A stretch of DNA of 8,232 nucleotides, taken from contig DATACZ010000043.1 in assembly GCA_036258795.1 (NCBI GenBank), positions 1-8,232 of the forward strand, given 5' to 3'. The notes beneath the pieces were generated by a model. It searched no databases and was not told the DNA's origin. It saw only the letters and a list, made by a program, of their open reading frames with translations. A program made the position numbers and the translations under genes. Within the stretch, counting starts at the first letter, position 1. Every line of letters begins with the position of its first letter. Of the stretch, positions 1 to 5,420 are shown one piece after another. The DNA is from DATACZ01 sp036258795. GTDB lineage: Bacteria > Actinomycetota > CADDZG01 > JAHWKV01.

Positions 1-958
1 GCAGTGCGAAGGTGGCCGCGAACCAGCCCGTGGCGGTCCAGTGGTCGTAGAGCGAGGCCTCGCCGCTGATGTCCCGCATGCCTGCGGCGTTCATTCCGGC
101 GATGATCGCCGCAATACACGCAACCTGGACGGCCACGACGGCTGCGGAACGGCCAGTGGACTGACGATTCCGGTGCTTCACGTAGAGCCAGGCAGCGGTC
201 ATACCAAGCGCAAAGTGAGCCAGGTAGGTGGGGAACTGGGTCACCAGGACCATGCGGACCGCAATCTTCGGGTCCGGGACAGTGAGGGCGGGCAAGGTGA
301 AAGCCGAGTTGACGGCGAACCACTTCCAAGCAGTGGATCCTCCCAGCGCCAGAGCTAGCCCGAGAAACGGATGCTTGTAGTACCAAGTGGCCACGAGGGG
401 AAGCAGCAGATAGAACGCGAGATCAAGGGCGAGAGTCCAGATCGCCCCGTTGACGTGGAATCCCTCCGGCAGGCCCGCCAGCAATCCCACGCTGTGCTGA
501 AGCAACGTGGTGTGCAAAACGACATTGATCAACCCCTTGGCAGAGCCAATGAGCTCCTGCGCACTGGACGTCGTCAGCAACGGAAGGAAGAGCAAAAGCC
601 CGGCGAGACTCACGTAGTAGGCCGGCAATATCCGGGAGCCGCGGCGGATCAGATAGGCACGTACGCTGCCGAAGTGCCCGCCCGCCGTGACGGTCGGCAG
701 AAAGAGCAGAAAGCCGCTCAGCACAAAGAGAAGGTCCATGCCGAAGTAGCCGGATATCAGCACGTTTCGTATCAGTCCGCCATCGAGCACGGGCCTGCCC
801 GCCGAATAAATGACGTGGATGAGCACCACGGCGAGAACTGCCAAGCCCCTGAAGCCGTCGGCCGGGCCAACCACCAGGCGCTCGGAGCGGATGGGGCGGG
901 GGGAGGTGTCCGGAACGGCGGGCGCCGGGGCCGGAATCTTGAGTGTGGTGGATTGCAT
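1..958 (-). CDS. Membrane acyltransferase, family 3 (OafA/YrhL-like), C-terminus cut off
   Basis: Partial gene: 319 codons can be read before the window edge and no stop is reached. The product resembles integral-membrane acyltransferases of family 3, which move acetyl or other acyl groups from the cytoplasm onto sugars of O-antigen, exopolysaccharide, glycolipids or antibiotics. After a Pro-rich cytoplasmic tail (residues 1-30) comes the family's opening, DGFRGLAVLAVVLIH (34-48), with the Arg and helix-end His thought to act in catalysis. Next are GYFGMDLLFVLSGFLLF (70-86) and RRGSRILPAYYV (105-116), both strongly family-like, then further hydrophobic helices. The start is uncertain: ATG at 958 is used here, but an in-frame ATG at 979 would add seven residues, and neither has a clear Shine-Dalgarno. 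It is divergent from the methyltransferase at 1110. The acceptor cannot be predicted; neighbouring glycosyltransferase and methyltransferase genes suggest a surface glycan or glycolipid. The family call is firm. Confidence 0.88.
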   Translation of the reverse strand, partial: MQSTTLKIPAPAPAVPDTSPRPIRSERLVVGPADGFRGLAVLAVVLIHVIYSAGRPVLDGGLIRNVLISGYFGMDLLFVLSGFLLFLPTVTAGGHFGSVRAYLIRRGSRILPAYYVSLAGLLLFLPLLTTSSAQELIGSAKGLINVVLHTTLLQHSVGLLAGLPEGFHVNGAIWTLALDLAFYLLLPLVATWYYKHPFLGLALALGGSTAWKWFAVNSAFTLPALTVPDPKIAVRMVLVTQFPTYLAHFALGMTAAWLYVKHRNRQSTGRSAAVVAVQVACIAAIIAGMNAAGMRDISGEASLYDHWTATGWFAATFAL

Positions 959-1060
959 GCGCCCAACAGTATGCAGCATCAACCGCCGTCGGCAATACGT
1001 TTTTCGCTGGTTCAGGCATCGAAGCGCGCCGGGAGTGGAGGCAGGAGCCGGAGCGGTTTC

Positions 1061-1066
1061 TATACT
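1061..1066 (+). promoter_or_regulatory. Possible -10 element in the divergent intergenic region
   Basis: The 151-bp gap between the divergent acyltransferase and methyltransferase genes is GC-rich apart from one AT-rich patch (about 1057-1070). On the plus strand it contains TATACT, about 43 bp before the methyltransferase ATG. On the minus strand the same patch reads TATAGA (1064 to 1059), which could serve the acyltransferase. No good -35 hexamer lies at 16-18 bp in either direction, so this is a suggestion based on position and base composition only. Nothing else recognisable was seen in the gap. Confidence 0.25.
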
Positions 1067-1109
1067 TAAGAGCTCCCGATCCAGACGTTCGTCATGGAGC
1101 CAGGTCCTC

Positions 1110-1880
1110 ATGAGCCCACTTCGCAGAAGCACCCGCCCGTCCCCGCCGCCCGAGCGGCGAGATCCTTTACTGGAGGGCTGGTATCACACGATTGAGTTTC
1201 CCGATGGGAGGCGGTCCAAGGGCTACTTCGACCACCGCACCGTGGTGGACCGTTATGGCATCCCCGCCTCGCTCCAGGGCTTTAGCGCACTCGACGTCGC
1301 CACGGGCGACGGCTTTTTCGCCTTTGAGATGGAGCGGCGAGGTGCCGACCGGGTGGTAGCCGTCGACATCAACAGCGTCAGGGACGCGGACTGGATTCCG
1401 AGGATGAGAAAGCTGGTCCCGGAGACCACTATGGACCTGGAAACTTGGAAGGAGCACTTCGAGATGGCTCACCGCCTGCTTGGGTCGTCGGTGCAGCGGA
1501 TCGAGTGCAACGTTTACGAGCTTGGTCCGGACGTGGCCGGTACCTTCGACGTGGTCTTCTGCGGAGACCTGCTCTTGCATCTTCAGAACCCCATCAAGGC
1601 GCTTGTGAACATCCGATCGGTCACTGAGGGCATCGCCATAATCGAGACGCCGATCGACGTGGACCTGGAGAGGGCCTTCCCCGGCAAGCCCTACCTGAGG
1701 TTCGGGGCCCTCGACTCCGAGCAGCAGCCCGGGGAGCTCAACACGTTCTGGCGCTTCAGCACCAGGGGCCTGCAGGACATGATGGTCTACGCCGGGTTCA
1801 CCGATCCCGAAGCGCAGGGCGTGTTCGACTTGCCCCCCCATGGCATCCCCGTCACGTCGGTCGTTGCCCGAGCCGGATAG
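1110..1880 (+). CDS. CmoB/DUF1698-like SAM-dependent methyltransferase
   Basis: A 256-residue class I SAM-dependent methyltransferase. The N-terminal WYHTIEFPDG (24-33) followed by GYFDHR (38-43) is characteristic of the CmoB-like (DUF1698) group, whose founding member modifies wobble uridine of tRNA. The Rossmann core follows: motif I LDVATGDGFF (61-70), the acidic end of strand 2 in VVAVDI (82-87), and motif IV FDVVFCGDLLLHLQNP (146-161). A conserved-looking NTFWRFSTRGLQDMM block follows near 211-225. CmoB itself is longer (about 320 residues) and carries a carboxy-SAM pocket; this protein is short and stands beside acyltransferase and glycosyltransferase genes, so a sugar, lipid or other small acceptor is as likely as tRNA. 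The frame stays open upstream to 810, but that part is antisense to the acyltransferase. ATG 1110 is preceded by GGAG (1096-1099) and AGG (1102-1104) and begins the recognisable protein. It converges on the glycosyltransferase with 3 bp between stops. Confidence 0.85.
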   Translation: MSPLRRSTRPSPPPERRDPLLEGWYHTIEFPDGRRSKGYFDHRTVVDRYGIPASLQGFSALDVATGDGFFAFEMERRGADRVVAVDINSVRDADWIPRMRKLVPETTMDLETWKEHFEMAHRLLGSSVQRIECNVYELGPDVAGTFDVVFCGDLLLHLQNPIKALVNIRSVTEGIAIIETPIDVDLERAFPGKPYLRFGALDSEQQPGELNTFWRFSTRGLQDMMVYAGFTDPEAQGVFDLPPHGIPVTSVVARAG

Positions 1881-1883
1881 CCC

Positions 1884-4244
1884 CTAGGTCGCTAGAGTCC
1901 CGACAAAGTCGAGCACCTCCCGGGCGGCCCCGGCAAAGGTTGCAACCGTCGAGTGCCCCAACCCGGCTTGTGACAGGCGGTTCCTGAGGCTGGCATCGGT
2001 GAGCAGGGCGTGCATTCGGTCGGCCAACTCCCTGGGCGACGCGTCCGGATGGAGCAGCTCTACGGTACCCGGCGGCAGATCCGCACATGACGGGGAGTTG
2101 GTAATTACGGGCACCCCTGCCGCCAGGCAATCATTGATGGCCGCCGAGCTCTCGCCGTGGGTGGTGCTTCTCACCTGCGCCGCGCACGTTACCCGGCCTA
2201 GCCACTCCCAGTAGGTGGCTTCGTCGACCTCGCCGGTGAAGCGCACGGCTTCGGAGACGCCCACCAGCCGACCAGAGGCTCTCAACGACTGCAGCAAGTC
2301 CGGGTGTTGGGGGCCCACAAATACCAGCTCTGCCGGAATGCGGGACCGAAGCACCGAAAGGGCCTCGATCAACAGCTCAGGAGCCTTGTGCTGGCCGCCG
2401 ATGCCGAACGAGCCTATGAGAAGGCGCTGGCGCTGAATCGGGGAGATCGATGGCGGGTTGGGAATGGCGAGCGGGATCACCCTTACCGGAGGTGGCGAGA
2501 TGAACGGGCCCTGATCGAGCTCCAACAGCCGCCGGGCGAAGGTTGAGTTGACGATCATCGCCCGGGCGCTGTGAGCGAGCTCTCCCGTAAGGCCCAGGCC
2601 CGCCTGGTTGTAGGTATCCATGTCGAACGACGGCTGGGACGCGAGCTCGGCCGGCGTGCGGGAGCGGTAGAGATAGTCCAGCTTATCGGCCATGAACCGG
2701 GCCGTTCCTGGAGGCCCCACCTCGGCGATTGCGTAGCTCAAGTAGAACCCGGAGAGGCGGACATCGTGGAGCCAGACCACCCCCGGGTAGCGGACCGCCT
2801 TCTCGTAGGTGCGATGGTGGTGGGCGCTGTTGCCCAGGGCGTAGATGACGGCGTCGTAGCCGTAGGGGTTGATGCTTCTCCCCAATGCGTTCAGGGGGAA
2901 CATGGGCGTGTCGCCCCCCGGACGCCGCCCTGTCCGGGACGCATGTTCGGTCGAATACAGATCGAGTTCACAGATCTTCGACAGCTCAGCAGCCAGACGG
3001 CCGTTGTAGTCGGCAATACCGGAGCGTGTGGGCGGGAACTGGCCGGCAAGGGCCAGCCGGCGCCGGCGAGCAGGAGATCTCGACCGCCTTGGTCTCGGGG
3101 GAGTCAGCGTGGCAACTGCTTCCACGGTTCGCCCGGCGACCCTCTCCCAACGGTGGTTGGCGGTGACCCGGCTACCGAAGTCCCGTAGCACCCGCCGGAA
3201 ATCGTCGTCGGTAAGCGAGCGCTCCATAAGGCTGGTCATCGTCTCGACCTCTAGTGGGTCGAACGTGGCAGCAGGGAAGTTCAGTACCTCCCTTACCGCG
3301 GAGGTGTTGGAGGTGATAGTGGCGCATCCGCAGGCGGCAGCTTCTGCCGCCGGCAGGCCGAATCCCTCGTATGTGGAGGGGAAGACGAACAACGAGGCGG
3401 CCTGGTACAGGCTCTTCAGGACCGCGTCGGACACAAGGTCGGTTATTACCAAGTCGGCGGGGTGCAGGCCGCAGGTGGCGGCCCAGGCCTCCCACCGGCC
3501 CCTGTTTCGCTCGTCGATCTGACAAACCACCACCAGCTGCAGGTCGGTCCTTAGGTGCCTGGGCAGCCCAGCAAATGCTTCGATCAGCCTGTTGATGTTT
3601 TTTCGCTCATCCGAGCCCCCGACCGTCAGCACGTAGGGCCTCGTGACACCTGGCAGTGCTGCGGCGACGACCTCCCTAGGTTCATTCCCCTCCGGCGGAG
3701 GGCGGAAGAACGCCGGTACGCCGCAGCCGATGGTGAACACCCTGGCGGGATCAAGCTGCAGATGCGCCAAGGCGTCCTGGCGGGTGCTTTCCGAGATGGT
3801 GAGAACTAGATCGGCCTGCCGGATCAAGTCCAGGCGGGTGTGGTACGCGCGCTGGCGGCTGGACCCGGCGAAATACTGCTCGGCAAAGATCAAAGGGATG
3901 AGGTCGTAGAGCGTCACGACCAAGGGTGCGCCGGCTTCGAGAACAAAGGGCGGCACCACTGATTGCGAGCTGACTGACAGCTCGAAGGGGGACATGATGT
4001 GGTAGGCGGCCGAGTCTCTCATCGCCTGCCTGACCGCATCGGCGGTAGTCCAGACAAGCTTTGGAGAATCCGCAATTTGAGGGTCCAGGCGCTTGGGGAA
4101 GGGCTGCAGGGGGTTGAGGCCGAGCCCGCACACCACTCCTTCCATCTGTAGCAGAGCACCGGCATGGCCGGCGACGTAGCGGGGTATGCCACGGTGGCCG
4201 AAATCCAGGCTCTGAGTGGTCTGGACGTCGAGAAAGAGCTTCAG
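1884..4244 (-). CDS. Tandem glycosyltransferase, two GT4-type GT-B modules; non-canonical start
   Basis: A 786-residue protein if begun at CTG 4244, or 753 from the first ATG at 4145. It has two GT-B glycosyltransferase modules joined by a short Arg/Pro-rich linker (about 383-396, counting from CTG). Module 1 (1-383) has the family opening LFLDVQTTQS then HRGIPRYV (upstream of the ATG), a Y-DLIPLIF segment, VLTVGGSDERKNINRLIEA, and the nucleotide-sugar EX7E motif in YEGFGLPAAEAAACG (E293 and E301). Module 2 (397-786) opens with GQFPPTRSGIADYNG, has YALGNS and VVWLHDVRLSGFY, and in place of EX7E has HGESSAAINDCLAAGVPV (E698, D705). Such enzymes probably add two sugars, or the same sugar twice, to a lipid-linked or polysaccharide acceptor in the cytoplasm; donor and acceptor are unknown. 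It lies 16 bp (from CTG) after the coiled-coil gene, probably in one transcript. The N-terminal extension is inferred from resemblance to the family; no ATG, GTG or TTG lies between the in-frame stop at 4251-4253 and 4145. Confidence 0.88.
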   Translation of the reverse strand: MKLFLDVQTTQSLDFGHRGIPRYVAGHAGALLQMEGVVCGLGLNPLQPFPKRLDPQIADSPKLVWTTADAVRQAMRDSAAYHIMSPFELSVSSQSVVPPFVLEAGAPLVVTLYDLIPLIFAEQYFAGSSRQRAYHTRLDLIRQADLVLTISESTRQDALAHLQLDPARVFTIGCGVPAFFRPPPEGNEPREVVAAALPGVTRPYVLTVGGSDERKNINRLIEAFAGLPRHLRTDLQLVVVCQIDERNRGRWEAWAATCGLHPADLVITDLVSDAVLKSLYQAASLFVFPSTYEGFGLPAAEAAACGCATITSNTSAVREVLNFPAATFDPLEVETMTSLMERSLTDDDFRRVLRDFGSRVTANHRWERVAGRTVEAVATLTPPRPRRSRSPARRRRLALAGQFPPTRSGIADYNGRLAAELSKICELDLYSTEHASRTGRRPGGDTPMFPLNALGRSINPYGYDAVIYALGNSAHHHRTYEKAVRYPGVVWLHDVRLSGFYLSYAIAEVGPPGTARFMADKLDYLYRSRTPAELASQPSFDMDTYNQAGLGLTGELAHSARAMIVNSTFARRLLELDQGPFISPPPVRVIPLAIPNPPSISPIQRQRLLIGSFGIGGQHKAPELLIEALSVLRSRIPAELVFVGPQHPDLLQSLRASGRLVGVSEAVRFTGEVDEATYWEWLGRVTCAAQVRSTTHGESSAAINDCLAAGVPVITNSPSCADLPPGTVELLHPDASPRELADRMHALLTDASLRNRLSQAGLGHSTVATFAGAAREVLDFVGTLAT

Positions 4245-4260
4245 CTGGGTCTACGCTCTA

Positions 4261-5100
4261 TCAGCCGGACAGGGCTGCCCTGACCAGGGCCAGTCCTGTG
4301 GTGGGGTGCTGCCAAGAATCGCTTGCAGGTTGGCGCTCTACCTCCGCCCATCCGCCTGAGCCTTGGCCTTGGCTTGCCAAGATGCGCAGCTCCAGGACCT
4401 CATAGCCGTCGAGCAGCTCCTCCAGTCCAGCCGCGTCGAAGGACTCGGAACCTCCGCCATGTCCATAAGGCACGGAAATCACCAGCTGTCCTCCCGGGGC
4501 CATCAGCTCCGCGAAGCGCTTTACTGCCAGGCGATCCAACATTGGCCCGCCCGAGCCGCCGAGGTCTGCCGCTTCGCTGCCGGACATGTGCAAGATCGCA
4601 TCAATCGGTCCGCTCTCTGAATAAACATCTCTGCCAGCGCCAGGCTGGCCGTTGAGAACATCGTGACCCCATGCGGCCAGGCAAAAGGCCAGCTCCTTGT
4701 TGGCCGGTCCTTCCAGCAGGACACGGCTGCCCGGGCGCAGAGCTACCCCGGCATGCACCGCAAAAGCGAACTCGATCAACTGGGCAGGAGATCTATCCCC
4801 GGCGTCAGGCAGCCTGGACAGGAGGTCGTCCAGCTCCGCGATCCGCCGGTCCAGAAGACCGATGGACCGCCTGGCGGTTGAAAGAACCTCCACGGTCGTT
4901 TCCACATCGGTCAACGCCCGGCTCTCGAACTCGTCCAGCCGGCGGATCATTGTCTGCGTCTCCTGAACGGCGCGCGCTTCGAGCGCCTCCAAGCGTTGCG
5001 TGATGCCGGCAAACCTGGGACCGAAGTATCGAAAAACGGGATAGAAGGCGATCCGCACGGTGCGCCGCAAGAGCGATTTGGCTCTTGGCGTAGGGCTCAT
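4261..5100 (-). CDS. Coiled-coil protein with degenerate methyltransferase-like domain
   Basis: A 279-residue protein with no firm family name. The N-terminus is basic and partly hydrophobic (residues 6-32, several Arg, then FYPVFRYFG), which could lie on a membrane or bind a partner. Residues 34-97 are rich in Leu, Glu and Arg with heptad-like spacing, a likely coiled coil. The C-terminal part looks like a class I methyltransferase fold: SRVLLEGPANKELAFCLAAWGHDV (126-148, split here only for reference) fills the place of motif I and strand 2, and FAELMAPGGQLVISVPYG (196-213) matches the post-motif region of methyltransferases found in glycan clusters. The Gly-rich SAM loop is not intact, so it may have lost catalysis or bind something else. 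A strong Shine-Dalgarno supports ATG 5100. It directly precedes the tandem glycosyltransferase, suggesting a joint role in glycan assembly, perhaps as a scaffold or a chain-modifying subunit; that role is inference. Confidence 0.78.
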   Translation of the reverse strand: MSPTPRAKSLLRRTVRIAFYPVFRYFGPRFAGITQRLEALEARAVQETQTMIRRLDEFESRALTDVETTVEVLSTARRSIGLLDRRIAELDDLLSRLPDAGDRSPAQLIEFAFAVHAGVALRPGSRVLLEGPANKELAFCLAAWGHDVLNGQPGAGRDVYSESGPIDAILHMSGSEAADLGGSGGPMLDRLAVKRFAELMAPGGQLVISVPYGHGGGSESFDAAGLEELLDGYEVLELRILASQGQGSGGWAEVERQPASDSWQHPTTGLALVRAALSG

Positions 5101-5107
5101 GTCGAGT

Positions 5108-5112
5108 CTCCT
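5108..5112 (-). promoter_or_regulatory. Shine-Dalgarno AGGAG of the coiled-coil gene
   Basis: The minus strand reads TTTAGGAGACTCGACATG, placing AGGAG 7 nt before the ATG at 5100. It is the best ribosome binding site in the window and fixes this start. The internal genes of the neighbouring operon lack one, which fits this gene being the first of a new translational unit. Confidence 0.75.
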
Positions 5113-5122
5113 AAAGCGTCAA

Positions 5123-5142
5123 TTGGTTTTCACTATAACCAA
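5123..5142 (-). promoter_or_regulatory. Inverted repeat enclosing a -10-like TATAGT hexamer
   Basis: A perfect 6-bp inverted repeat (TTGGTT, 8-nt spacer, AACCAA) sits at the end of the carboxylase operon. On the minus strand its spacer region includes TATAGT (5137 to 5132), a good -10 match. Transcription from it would start near 5125, giving a leader of about 25 nt with AGGAG for the coiled-coil gene. No convincing -35 hexamer lies 16-18 bp upstream. The epsilon-like gene's TAG stop falls inside the spacer. The arrangement would suit an operator covering a promoter. It has no T-run, so a terminator is unlikely. The repeat is seen directly; its function is inferred. Confidence 0.35.
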
Positions 5143-5420
5143 CGGGCATCGCCGCCCACTGAAGGGTGTCCTGAGTGACCCGGGCGGTAACTCTGCGCCC
5201 ACCCTCTTCCTCCCTGCCGGGTAAACGCGGCTACCTTGCCGGCCGCAGGAAAGCCTCTAACCGCCCAGGCTTCCCTTCCTGCACTCCCACCTCCGCCCCG
5301 GCCGGAAGCCGGCTGGGCGTCAGCGTGCTCTCGAAGGAGTGCCTCGAGGGCGGCCGCAAGCACCGCCTTTTCCTTCTCTGACGGTGAGCCCTTCGATCTG
5401 GCCCAGTCGATATCGATCAA
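5133..5420 (-). CDS. Acyl-CoA carboxylase epsilon-like subunit
   Basis: A 95-residue protein immediately after the carboxyltransferase beta gene. In actinobacteria this place usually holds a small epsilon subunit (AccE/PccE type) that helps the alpha and beta subunits of acyl-CoA carboxylase assemble and raises activity. The N-terminal part, SKGSPSEKEKAVLAAALEALL (9-29), matches the typical 'G-P-T/S-x-E-E-x-A-A-L-x-A-x-L' helix of that family. A Gly/Ser-rich linker (40-48) then leads to a divergent, basic tail with Trp at 52, 74 and 94; the usual tail of the family also has Trp and Arg. The start is TTG at 5420, overlapping the beta gene's TGA by 4 nt (TTGA), with no Shine-Dalgarno, so translation is probably coupled. 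The call rests on position and the short helix; overall similarity is weak. Confidence 0.65.
   Translation of the reverse strand: MIDIDWARSKGSPSEKEKAVLAAALEALLREHADAQPASGRGGGGSAGREAWAVRGFPAAGKVAAFTRQGGRGWAQSYRPGHSGHPSVGGDARWL

Noticed and set aside
371..1069. Long plus-strand open frame (232 codons) antisense to the acyltransferase.
   Set aside because: Its translation is low-complexity, rich in Arg, Gly, Gln and His with no domain, whereas the minus strand carries clear acyltransferase family motifs. It is a GC-rich shadow.
810..1109. Upstream in-frame extension of the methyltransferase by 100 codons.
   Set aside because: Most of the extension lies over the acyltransferase coding region and its sequence has no family resemblance; ATG 1110 with a nearby GGAG fits better.
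1167..1841. Minus-strand frame of 224 codons within the methyltransferase gene.
   Set aside because: Antisense shadow of a gene with well-defined SAM-binding motifs; no motifs of its own.
1881..1883. Bidirectional terminator between the convergent methyltransferase and glycosyltransferase genes.
   Set aside because: Only 3 bp separate the stops, and no GC stem with a T-run is visible around them.
2571..3188. Plus-strand open frame of 205 codons opposite the tandem glycosyltransferase.
   Set aside because: No recognisable domain; the minus-strand frame here has continuous glycosyltransferase motifs. Overprinting is not supported.
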